NCBI GenBank assembly: GCA_945889575.1
Contig: CAMDBY010000124.1
Span: 1 to 5,338 of the forward strand
Origin: Bifidobacterium breve
GTDB taxonomy: Bacteria > Actinomycetota > Acidimicrobiia > Acidimicrobiales > Ilumatobacteraceae
DNA: 5,338 nucleotides
Direction: 5' to 3'
Shown: positions 1-5,338 of the stretch, one piece after another
Layout of the letters: each line of letters opens with the position of its first letter
Numbering within the stretch: position 1 is the first letter of the stretch
Made by a program: the position numbers and the translations under genes
The notes under the pieces: model-generated
What the model saw: only the letters and a program-made list of their open reading frames with translations
Databases searched by the model: none
Told to the model about the DNA's origin: nothing

Positions 1-675
1 AGGAATACCAAGAACGTGTTGCAAGTGCTGCAGTAATGCAGCTGCGCTTTTTGGGTGCTGTGCATGCATGAGGTAGTGGGGCACGCCAACACGAAGGCTG
101 ATGCTTGGGATGCGTGCGTCATCAAGCGCGCCCAACATGACACCGGCAACACCTGTGGGTCCTTGATATTGCGGACGGCTTAAACCAAGACGTGATGCGA
201 GTTCTTCATTGGTGGTGCTACCAACAACAAGAGGCACGCGTGAGTGCGGAGTTTGTTCCGCAGCAGCGCCAAGACTGACAACAAGGTTGCAGCCAAGTCC
301 ACGTGCTACTTCAACGATGCACTGAGAGAATGTTGCCCACGAGACATGTGGCTCGACACCGTTCAACACGATCATGTCGCGAGCACCTTCTGGGTACCGA
401 ATAATCATGAAGTCATTTTCAGGCCACTGAATTTGTCGTTCGCCATCTTCGTCAATGACTTGTTCAGGGCGCTCTTGTGTGAAGTCAAAGAATGGGTCCG
501 GGTCGATGTCTGACACAACCGTCGCATCGCGTTCTTTCAGCATCCAATCGAGCGCTGATGTTGCTACGCCACCAATATCGAATAATCCACGCAGCGCAAT
601 GAGCATGACGGGGTTACGCAGTGGCGCGAGATCATCCCAATAGGTCTCTAGAACTTCGTCAACGTTGATGGGCAT
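1..675 (-). CDS. PAC2-family protein (proteasome assembly chaperone 2-like), 3' end outside the window
   Basis: The reverse strand reads 225 codons without a stop from an ATG at 675-673 to the window edge, so the C-terminus is missing. The family usually runs to about 280-320 residues. Visible signatures are GLFDIGGVA (residues 30-38), DPDPFFDFTQERP (57-69), QWPENDF (83-89), EPHVSWATF (108-116), an SLGAAAEQTPHSR stretch (133-146), YQGPTGVAGVM (169-179) and GVPHYL (198-203). These are typical of the PAC2 domain as found in actinobacteria. The family is named after a eukaryotic proteasome assembly chaperone, but its role in bacteria is not settled. It is probably cytoplasmic, as I see no signal peptide or membrane segment. 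The start lies 11 bases after the serC stop and has no clear Shine-Dalgarno, so it is likely cotranscribed and perhaps translationally coupled to serC. Family assignment is firm; function is unknown. Confidence 0.9.
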   Translation of the reverse strand, partial: MPINVDEVLETYWDDLAPLRNPVMLIALRGLFDIGGVATSALDWMLKERDATVVSDIDPDPFFDFTQERPEQVIDEDGERQIQWPENDFMIIRYPEGARDMIVLNGVEPHVSWATFSQCIVEVARGLGCNLVVSLGAAAEQTPHSRVPLVVGSTTNEELASRLGLSRPQYQGPTGVAGVMLGALDDARIPSISLRVGVPHYLMHAQHPKSAAALLQHLQHVLGIP

Positions 676-686
676 TGATGTTCAAT

Positions 687-1814
687 CTACGAACGAAGAT
701 GGTCAACCACTACGTCAATGCAGGCAGTCAGTGCTGCCACGTCAGATGGGTCAATGGCTGGGAACATGCCAACACGCAACTGATTGCGGCCCAATTTGCG
801 ATAACTGTCCGTATCCACCACGCCATTGGCGCGCAGAATGGCACTGATGGTGTTGGCGTCAACGCCATCAATATCGATAGTTGCCACAACATTTGATCGC
901 TCTGCAGGGTTTGACACAAACGGTGATGCAAAGGCGCGAGCCTCGGCCCATGAGTAGATATTGCGTGCTGATTCAGCAGTACGGGCCGCAGCCCATGAAA
1001 GACCGCCATTGGAGTTCAGCCATTTCACTTGTTCATCCAACATGATGAGGGTGGCGAGCGCCGGAGTGTTGTAGGTCTGGTTTGCAACTGAGTTATCTAG
1101 TGCAATCGACAAGTCAAGCGACGCCGGCATCCAACGCTTTGATGCTTTTATTTCACGAATACGTTCAATGGCTGCAGGCGAGCATGCTGCTAACCACAAG
1201 CCACCGTCAGATGCAAAGCACTTTTGTGGAGCAAAGTAATACACATCAACATTTGCAGGGTCCCACATGAGGCCACCAGCTGCAGATGTTGCATCAACAA
1301 CTACGAGGCCGTCTTTTGATGGACGTACTGGAGTCATTGCAACACCCGTTGATGTTTCGTTGTGCGGGTACGCATACACATCGCACGTTGCGTCACTGGC
1401 AGGTGTTGGGTGCGTGCCGGGATCTGACGTCACAACTACTGGTTCAGCAAGGTGAGGAGCTGCAGCAGATGCTTCTGCGAACTTGGAAGAGAATTCACCG
1501 AACACGAGGTGATGACTGCGTTCACGAATAAGGCCGAAGGTGGCGACGTCCCAGAACACGGTTGAGCCGCCGTTGCCCATGACAATTTCCCATCCTGCGG
1601 GAAGTGAGAACAACGAGGAGAGGCCGTCTCGTACAGAGCCCACGATGTTCTTCACAGGCGCCTGGCGGTGCGAGGTGCCCATGACTGACGTCATGCGGGA
1701 CATGACTGCTTCCAGCTGTTCTGGGCGGACTTTGGAAGGTCCACACCCAAATCGGCCGTCTTGAGGAAGAAGTTGTTGGGGAATTTTAAAATCGAGTTGG
1801 TTCTTATCGCTCAT
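687..1814 (-). CDS. serC: Phosphoserine aminotransferase, actinobacterial subtype
   Basis: A complete 375-residue PLP enzyme. SerC converts 3-phosphohydroxypyruvate plus glutamate to O-phosphoserine and 2-oxoglutarate, the second step of serine synthesis in the cytoplasm; some SerC enzymes also serve pyridoxal phosphate synthesis. The sequence closely follows mycobacterial SerC as I remember it: RFGCGPSKVR (21-30), GTSHRQAPVKN (46-56), NGGSTVFWD (81-89), HNETSTGVA (151-159), VVVDATSAAGG (171-181) with the PLP-contacting Asp174, APQKCFASDGGLW (195-207) with the predicted Schiff-base Lys198, NQTYNTPA (245-252) and YRKLGRNQLRVGMFPA (338-353). Length is normal and no key residue is missing. The start is supported by a good Shine-Dalgarno at 1822-1828. 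The gene diverges from an aspartate aminotransferase gene 18 bases away, and a PAC2-family gene follows 11 bases downstream. Confidence 0.97.
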   Translation of the reverse strand: MSDKNQLDFKIPQQLLPQDGRFGCGPSKVRPEQLEAVMSRMTSVMGTSHRQAPVKNIVGSVRDGLSSLFSLPAGWEIVMGNGGSTVFWDVATFGLIRERSHHLVFGEFSSKFAEASAAAPHLAEPVVVTSDPGTHPTPASDATCDVYAYPHNETSTGVAMTPVRPSKDGLVVVDATSAAGGLMWDPANVDVYYFAPQKCFASDGGLWLAACSPAAIERIREIKASKRWMPASLDLSIALDNSVANQTYNTPALATLIMLDEQVKWLNSNGGLSWAAARTAESARNIYSWAEARAFASPFVSNPAERSNVVATIDIDGVDANTISAILRANGVVDTDSYRKLGRNQLRVGMFPAIDPSDVAALTACIDVVVDHLRS

Positions 1815-1816
1815 CG

Positions 1817-1822
1817 TGTAAT
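1817..1822 (+). promoter_or_regulatory. Candidate -10 element for the aminotransferase gene (weak)
   Basis: TGTAAT matches five of six bases of TATAAT and ends ten bases before the ATG at 1833. Transcription would then begin at about 1829-1833, giving a leaderless or nearly leaderless message. That fits the lack of any Shine-Dalgarno before this gene, and leaderless mRNAs are common in actinobacteria. I see no good -35 box at the right spacing, so this is a suggestion only. Confidence 0.25.
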
Positions 1823-1828
1823 CCTTTC
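1822..1828 (-). promoter_or_regulatory. Shine-Dalgarno of serC
   Basis: Read on the reverse strand this is GAAAGGA, seven bases before the serC ATG at 1814-1812. It settles that start. It sits inside the 18-base gap between serC and the divergent aminotransferase gene. Confidence 0.75.
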
Positions 1829-1832
1829 ACTT

Positions 1833-3041
1833 ATGCCTGCTCCACAAGAATTGCGACGTGTATCCGCTCGTCTCGGCGCCATTGCCGAGTCAGCCACTTT
1901 GGCGGTCGACGCCAAGGCCAAGGCCCTGAAAGCCCAAGGTCTGAATGTCATTGGTTTCGGAGCCGGCGAGCCAGACTTTGCCACCCCCGAACACATCGTG
2001 GAAGCTGCCGTCAAGGCATGTCGCGAAGTGAAATACCAGCGCTACACACCAGCTGCGGGTTTACCGGAATTGCGCGAAGCAGTGGCCGTAAAAACAATGC
2101 GTGACAGTGGCTTTGCGTGTACAGCAGATCAAGTGCTCATTACGAACGGCGGCAAGCACGCCGTGTTCACAGCTTTCGCTGCGCTCTGTGATCCGGGCGA
2201 TGAAGTTATTTGCCCTGCACCATTTTGGACTACTTATCCAGAGGCCGTCACATTGGCCGGGGGAGTTCCCGTCATTATCGACACGGAAGAGAAAAATGGA
2301 TTCCGCGTCACTGTTGAACAACTAGACAAAGCTCTCACACCGCGCACAAAAGTGTTGTTGTTTGTATCACCCGATAACCCAAGCGGTTCTGTGTATCCAG
2401 AAGCCGAAGTACGCGCCATTGGCGAATGGGCAGTGAAGAACAAAGTCTGGGTCGTTACCGACGAAATTTACGAACACCTCACATACGGTGATCACAAATT
2501 CACTTCGATGCCGACTCTTGTTCCTGAACTCGCAAACCAGTGCGTCATCGTAAACGGTGTTGCTAAGACATATGCAATGACCGGTTGGCGTGTTGGCTGG
2601 ATGATTGGTCCGAAAGACATCATGAAGGCGTCAACAAACTTCCAATCACACGCCACGTCAAACGTTGCCAACGTCTCACAGGTTGCAGCACTTGCTGCAG
2701 TCAGTGGCGATTTGTCTGCAGTGCACATGATGCGTGAAGCTTTTGCGCGTCGCGGTGCGCTGATGCACAAGATGTTGTCCACTATTCCTGGCGTCACATG
2801 TATGGAACCACAAGGTGCTTTCTATTGCTTCCCGAACTTTTCCGGTTTGTTGAACCGTGACATCAAGGGCAAGTCTGCAAAGAACACCATGGAATTAGCA
2901 GACATGATTCTCACTGATGTCAACGTGGCCATCGTGCCAGGTGAAGCATTCGGTGCTCCAGGCTTCGCACGATTCTCTTTCGCTCTTGGCGACGCAGACC
3001 TTGTCGACGGCATTCAGCGCATTATTGACTACGTGGCGTAA
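1833..3041 (+). CDS. aspC: Class I pyridoxal-phosphate aminotransferase, aspartate aminotransferase type
   Basis: 402 residues from the chosen ATG. The enzyme is expected to transfer the amino group between aspartate and 2-oxoglutarate in the cytoplasm. Motifs in order are ATLAVDAKAKALKAQG (21-36), GFGAGEPDFATP (41-52), YTPAAGLPELREAV (71-84), NGGKHA (105-110), PDNPSGSVY (180-188), VTDEIYEHLTY (208-218) with Asp210 contacting the PLP nitrogen, NGVAKTYAMTGWRVGW (241-256) with Schiff-base Lys245, and FARFSFA (378-384) with Arg380 for the substrate carboxylate. Lys108 in GGKHA matches the lysine that recognises the distal carboxylate in Thermus-type (subgroup I-gamma) enzymes, some of which also use prephenate. 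An upstream in-frame ATG at 1761 would add 24 residues lying wholly over the serC 5' end and unlike the family, so I rejected it. No Shine-Dalgarno precedes 1833; TTG at 1851 is an alternative start. Exact substrate is uncertain. Confidence 0.93.
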   Translation: MPAPQELRRVSARLGAIAESATLAVDAKAKALKAQGLNVIGFGAGEPDFATPEHIVEAAVKACREVKYQRYTPAAGLPELREAVAVKTMRDSGFACTADQVLITNGGKHAVFTAFAALCDPGDEVICPAPFWTTYPEAVTLAGGVPVIIDTEEKNGFRVTVEQLDKALTPRTKVLLFVSPDNPSGSVYPEAEVRAIGEWAVKNKVWVVTDEIYEHLTYGDHKFTSMPTLVPELANQCVIVNGVAKTYAMTGWRVGWMIGPKDIMKASTNFQSHATSNVANVSQVAALAAVSGDLSAVHMMREAFARRGALMHKMLSTIPGVTCMEPQGAFYCFPNFSGLLNRDIKGKSAKNTMELADMILTDVNVAIVPGEAFGAPGFARFSFALGDADLVDGIQRIIDYVA

Positions 3042-3047
3042 ATCGAC

Positions 3048-3063
3048 CACACAGAATTGTGTG
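3048..3063 (+). other. Stem-loop just after the aminotransferase stop codon
   Basis: CACACA (3048-3053) pairs fully with TGTGTG (3058-3063) around a GAAT loop, six bases after the TAA at 3039-3041. No run of T follows, so it is not a standard intrinsic terminator. It might weakly end or stabilise the upstream message, or serve as a palindromic operator ahead of the B12 operon. Its right edge touches the outermost helix proposed for the riboswitch. Confidence 0.35.
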
Positions 3064-3226
3064 CATCCGTATCTGTCTCTGCTACGGTGACAATTAGTGC
3101 ATCAGTGAAATGATGTGCAGTACTCAATCCAGCGAAGTCCGGCGAAACTCCGGCACTGTCTCGCAACGGTGATGCTGGTCGGAGAAATCCGATCCAGACA
3201 AGTCCGGTCGCCTGTTTGTGTATGCG
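3062..3226 (+). promoter_or_regulatory. Cobalamin (vitamin B12) riboswitch aptamer
   Basis: The B12 box AGTCCGGTCGCCTGTT lies at 3201-3216, and the conserved core ending in CTCGCAACGGTGA at 3160-3172. Helices can be traced directly: GGTGAC 3086-3091 with GTCGCC 3207-3212 (the box closing the core, one wobble); CCAGC 3129-3133 with GCTGG 3174-3178; CCGG 3139-3142 with CCGG 3150-3153 around loop CGAAACT; CACTG 3154-3158 with CGGTG 3167-3171 around loop TCTCGCAA; TCGGA 3179-3183 with TCCGA 3188-3192 around a GAAA loop. A peripheral hairpin spans 3098-3119. The outer helix TGCAT 3062-3066 with ATGCG 3222-3226 is weak, so the edges are approximate. Known cobalamin riboswitches bind adenosyl- or other cobalamins and usually shut off uptake or synthesis genes when the vitamin is plentiful. 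Its place before a BtuFCD-type operon fits. No clear promoter was found. Confidence 0.93.
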
Positions 3227-3239
3227 AAAACCGAACCTC

Positions 3240-3303
3240 GAAGGAAGGGCGGCCCGCGGAGAGTGCAGCGTTAGCTGTTTTCAATGTGACCCACTCTTCT
3301 TTC
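3240..3303 (+). promoter_or_regulatory. Candidate anti-sequestor pairing in the riboswitch expression platform
   Basis: The purine-rich strand 3240-3249 (GAAGGAAGGG) can pair with the pyrimidine-rich strand 3294-3303 (CTCTTCTTTC) over ten bases with two G-T wobbles. The second strand overlaps 3297-3303 of the hairpin that hides the btuF ribosome site, so the two pairings cannot coexist. A plausible reading is that this pairing forms when cobalamin is scarce and frees the ribosome site. The pairing is seen in the sequence; the switching role is inferred. A further helix, AGAGTG 3260-3265 with CACTCT 3292-3297, could add to or compete with it. Confidence 0.45.
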
Positions 3304-3324
3304 TCCAATTCCCTGGAGGAAGAA
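3297..3324 (+). promoter_or_regulatory. Hairpin sequestering the btuF Shine-Dalgarno
   Basis: TTCTTTCTCCA (3297-3307) pairs with TGGAGGAAGAA (3314-3324) around the loop ATTCCC (3308-3313): eleven continuous pairs, one a T-G wobble. The right arm contains the whole GGAGGA ribosome site and ends two bases before the btuF ATG at 3327. Lying downstream of a cobalamin aptamer, it is well suited to act as a translational OFF switch. No run of T follows, so termination of transcription is not its likely mechanism. Confidence 0.7.
3315..3320 (+). promoter_or_regulatory. Shine-Dalgarno of btuF
   Basis: GGAGGA with six bases to the ATG at 3327, the strongest ribosome site in the window. It decides the btuF start, and it is the element hidden in the 3297-3324 hairpin. 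Confidence 0.9.
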
Positions 3325-3326
3325 CC

Positions 3327-4223
3327 ATGTCAATTATCAGAATGTCTCGCATGCGAGCAATTACCGCAGCAGTAGCTGCAACTTTTGTCCTAGCGGCCTG
3401 TGGAAGTAGTGGCTCAACGCCCGACACCACAGTTCCCGAAGTCAGTGTCCGCATTGTCAGCTTGTCGCCAACAGCAACAGAGATGTTGTACGCCATTGGT
3501 GCAGGCGACCAAGTTGTTGCAGTTGACTCGCTCAGCACATATCCGGCTGAAGTTTCAGACAAAGTGACAAAGATTTCAGCATATGAACCAAATGCAGAAG
3601 CAATTCTTGGTTACACGCCTGATGTTGTGTTGATTTCAAACGACATGAACAAGATCACCGAGCAACTGCAATCAGTTTCGAGCCAAAAAATCACCGTATG
3701 GACTGGTGCTGCGGCAGCAACGCTTGATGATGTCTACAAACAAATCACAGAACTTGGTGCGCTCACTGGCCACGAAGATGATGCTGCAACATTGATTGAA
3801 TCAATGAAGTCACGCATCACAAAGGCAACAGAAAATATTGCAGCTCCCACGTCGGCGAAGTCGTATTTCTATGAATTAGACAACACGTTGTATTCTGTAA
3901 CTTCAAACACTTTTGTTGGCGCATTGTTGAAGCCTTTTGGTTTTACAAATATTGCTGACGGTGTTGAAGCCGGAAATGATTACCCGCAACTCAATGCTGA
4001 GGTAATCGCAAAGGCAAATCCTTCTGTTATTTTCCTCGCGGATACCAAGTGCTGTGCAACGAATGCTGCAGAAGTTGCTAAGCGCCCGGGCTGGGCAGGT
4101 ATTGATGCCGTGAAGAACAACCAAGTTGTTGAACTTGATGATGACGTAGCGTCTCGCTGGGGACCACGCGTTGTCGACTTGGTTGAACAATTCGCAGCAG
4201 CAATTGCAGCAGCAAACAAGTAG
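3327..4223 (+). CDS. btuF: Cobalamin ABC transporter substrate-binding lipoprotein
   Basis: 298 residues. It would capture cobalamin outside the membrane and deliver it to the BtuC permease. The N-terminus is a lipoprotein signal: basic MSIIRMSRMR, a hydrophobic stretch at 11-21, and lipobox LAAC at 22-25 with Cys25 as the lipidated residue, then a Ser/Gly/Thr-rich linker. The mature part has periplasmic-binding-protein-2 (BtuF/FhuD-type) features: RIVSLSPTATEMLYAIGAGDQ (42-62), VVAVDSLSTYP (63-73), EAILGYTPDVVL (91-102), NPSVIFLADT (231-240), RPGWAGIDAVKNNQVVEL (253-270) and SRWGPRVVDLVEQ (276-288). A Cys-Cys pair at 242-243 is noteworthy. The start follows from the Shine-Dalgarno at 3315-3320 and the signal peptide; an in-frame ATG at 3216 would add 37 residues inside the riboswitch leader and spoil the signal. 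Two adjacent TAG stops end the gene. The family also binds siderophores and haem; the riboswitch argues for B12. Confidence 0.9.
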   Translation: MSIIRMSRMRAITAAVAATFVLAACGSSGSTPDTTVPEVSVRIVSLSPTATEMLYAIGAGDQVVAVDSLSTYPAEVSDKVTKISAYEPNAEAILGYTPDVVLISNDMNKITEQLQSVSSQKITVWTGAAAATLDDVYKQITELGALTGHEDDAATLIESMKSRITKATENIAAPTSAKSYFYELDNTLYSVTSNTFVGALLKPFGFTNIADGVEAGNDYPQLNAEVIAKANPSVIFLADTKCCATNAAEVAKRPGWAGIDAVKNNQVVELDDDVASRWGPRVVDLVEQFAAAIAAANK

Positions 4224-4232
4224 TAGTTACTG

Positions 4233-5282
4233 ATGTCAACTTCAATGAGCATGCGAGGCGCAAGCCGGTGGTGGATACCTTCCGCTGTCGTTGCACTCGC
4301 GTGCTCATTGTTGCTTGGCTTGATGATTGGACCAGCTGGTCCAACATGGTGGCGCGTGCCACTTGAGCTGTTAAATCGCTTGCCATTTTTTTCCGTTGAC
4401 AGCGGGTTAACTGCTACCGCTTGGTCCATCGTGTGGCAAATTCGTGCACCACGTGTGGTGCTCGCAGCAATTGTTGGCTCAACATTGTCTATTGCTGGTG
4501 CTAGTTACCAAGGCGTGTTTCGTAACCCATTGGTTGACCCGTATCTCTTGGGTGTCGCTGCCGGTGCAGGTCTTGGTGCCACCATCGTGATCACAATCAA
4601 TCGGTCTGGCACAAGCAGCTGGATTATTGACCCGTTGCCGATGATTGCATTCGGTGGCGGATTGATTGCTGTCCTTGTTACGTATCTCCTTGGCACTACA
4701 TCAAAGGGTGAACGAAGTTCTATAAGTCTTGTACTTGCTGGTGTTGCAGTTACATCGTTAGCAACCGCGGCACAAACATTTTTATTGCAACGTAACTCTG
4801 ACGTGGTTCGTCAGGTGTATTCGTGGATTCTTGGCCGACTGTCCAGTGCTACATGGGGTGATGTTCGTTTGGTACTGCCGTATGTGGTGTTCTCAACAGT
4901 GGTGCTATTGCTACATCGCCGTCTACTCGATGTATTACGAGTGGGCGACGAAGAGGCAGCAGCACTTGGCGTTAATGTGAAACGCGTTCGACTAGCTGTT
5001 GTTATTGCAGCAACTCTTGGTACGGCATCGGTTGTGGCAGTAAGCGGCCTCATTGGTTTTGTCGGCATCATCGTTCCCCATGCGGTTCGACTAGTCGTGG
5101 GTACGTCATACCGACTCGTGTTGCCGATCTCGTTGCTATTCGGGGCAGCTTTCTTGATACTTGCCGATATTCCTGGTCGAGTGTTGGACAATCCAGCAGA
5201 AACTCCAATCGGAGTTGTCACCGCATTTCTCGGAGCTCCATTTTTCTTGCTTATCTTGCGTACACGAAAGAATGAACGATGA
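4233..5282 (+). CDS. btuC: Cobalamin ABC transporter permease, FecCD family
   Basis: 349 residues, usual for the family, and rich in membrane helices. Clear hydrophobic segments lie near residues 16-33, 75-92, 104-122, 136-154, 165-184, 211-227, 254-285, 295-311 and 325-342; family members have ten. Motifs include RAPRVVLAAIVG (71-82), RNPLVDPYLLGVAAGAGLGA (97-116), WILGRLSSATW (198-208), GDEEAAALGVNVKRVR (238-253), the probable coupling-helix region that contacts the ATPase, SGLIGFVGIIVPHAVRL (271-287) and NPAETPIGVVTAFLGAPFFLL (320-340). The gene starts nine bases after the btuF stop with no visible Shine-Dalgarno, so translation probably depends on btuF. ATGs at 4245 and 4251 are alternative starts. 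It overlaps btuD by four bases. Substrate is inferred from the upstream riboswitch; the fold alone would equally fit iron-siderophore import. Confidence 0.92.
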   Translation: MSTSMSMRGASRWWIPSAVVALACSLLLGLMIGPAGPTWWRVPLELLNRLPFFSVDSGLTATAWSIVWQIRAPRVVLAAIVGSTLSIAGASYQGVFRNPLVDPYLLGVAAGAGLGATIVITINRSGTSSWIIDPLPMIAFGGGLIAVLVTYLLGTTSKGERSSISLVLAGVAVTSLATAAQTFLLQRNSDVVRQVYSWILGRLSSATWGDVRLVLPYVVFSTVVLLLHRRLLDVLRVGDEEAAALGVNVKRVRLAVVIAATLGTASVVAVSGLIGFVGIIVPHAVRLVVGTSYRLVLPISLLFGAAFLILADIPGRVLDNPAETPIGVVTAFLGAPFFLLILRTRKNER

Positions 5283-5338
5283 CATCTTTAGCGTTTGATC
5301 AGGTCAGAGTCGATTACGCCAAGCGCACTGCGGTGGCT
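5279..5338 (+). CDS. btuD: Cobalamin ABC transporter ATP-binding protein, N-terminal fragment cut by the window edge
   Basis: Only the first 20 codons are present, beginning MTSLAFDQVRVDYAKRTAVA. This looks like the first strand of an ABC ATPase, with Tyr13 where the A-loop aromatic that stacks on ATP is expected. The Walker A motif would lie beyond the window. The ATG overlaps the btuC stop in an ATGA arrangement, a classic sign of translational coupling. The order binding protein, permease, ATPase makes BtuD the natural reading, but so little is visible that this rests mainly on context. Confidence 0.75.
   Translation, partial: MTSLAFDQVRVDYAKRTAVA

Noticed and set aside
244..643. Rightward open frames opposite the PAC2-family gene
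   Set aside because: They show no recognisable motifs, and the reverse strand carries a well-conserved family protein through the same bases.
1761..1832. Upstream in-frame ATG extending the aspartate aminotransferase by 24 residues
   Set aside because: The extension lies over the serC start region, is unlike the N-terminus of the family, and the conserved sequence begins only after 1833.
3265..3281. Small hairpin GCAGC/GCTGT followed by a few T, a possible intrinsic terminator in the riboswitch platform
   Set aside because: The stem is only four or five pairs with a wobble and the T run is short and broken. The sequestor hairpin over the ribosome site is far stronger, so transcription termination is not supported.
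3216..3326. Upstream in-frame ATG extending btuF by 37 residues, or a short leader peptide here
   Set aside because: It falls in the riboswitch leader, lacks a ribosome site, and would put a polar stretch before a clear lipoprotein signal that has its own strong Shine-Dalgarno at 3315-3320.
3980..4429. Leftward 149-codon open frame across the btuF-btuC junction
   Set aside because: It is antisense to two clear transporter genes, has no ribosome site or family motif, and is best explained as a chance open frame.
1833..5338. A functional link between the aminotransferase gene and the B12 operon
   Set aside because: A 285-base gap holds a stem-loop and a riboswitch that gives the B12 operon its own control, and no shared pathway is evident. 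Adjacency alone is not evidence.
1..5338. Mobile elements, CRISPR arrays, tRNA or rRNA genes, phage or defence genes
   Set aside because: I saw no long inverted or direct repeats, no transposase or integrase motifs, no regularly spaced repeats and no tRNA-like folds. Nearly every stretch is explained by housekeeping or transport genes.

Overview
This window looks like ordinary chromosomal DNA from an actinobacterium (Actinomycetota). Three things point there: a phosphoserine aminotransferase of the mycobacterial/actinobacterial subtype, a PAC2-family protein of the type common in that phylum, and protein motifs closest to actinobacterial versions I remember. Base composition looks near half G+C, lower than in most soil actinomycetes. 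An aquatic member of the class Acidimicrobiia would fit, but that placement is a guess.

Layout: the left third is a leftward unit. It holds serC (serine biosynthesis, 687-1814) followed 11 bases later by a PAC2-family gene (675 down to the window edge, incomplete). Only 18 bases separate the serC start codon from the start codon of a rightward class I aspartate aminotransferase gene (1833-3041), so the two aminotransferase genes diverge from one very compact control region.

The right half is a vitamin B12 uptake operon. A cobalamin riboswitch (about 3062-3226) lies in the 285-base leader after the aspartate aminotransferase gene. It is followed by a purine-rich strand and a strong hairpin (3297-3324) that buries the ribosome binding site of the first gene. 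Then come btuF (lipoprotein B12-binding protein, 3327-4223), btuC (FecCD-family permease, 4233-5282) and the first 20 codons of btuD (ATPase, from 5279). Together these form a BtuFCD-type importer. The riboswitch is what favours cobalamin over siderophore or haem as the substrate, since the proteins alone belong to families that carry all of these.

I found no mobile element, CRISPR array, tRNA or rRNA, and no convincing unknown system. The most informative non-coding structure is the riboswitch with its apparent translation-control hairpin and a mutually exclusive alternative pairing, both of which can be traced base by base.
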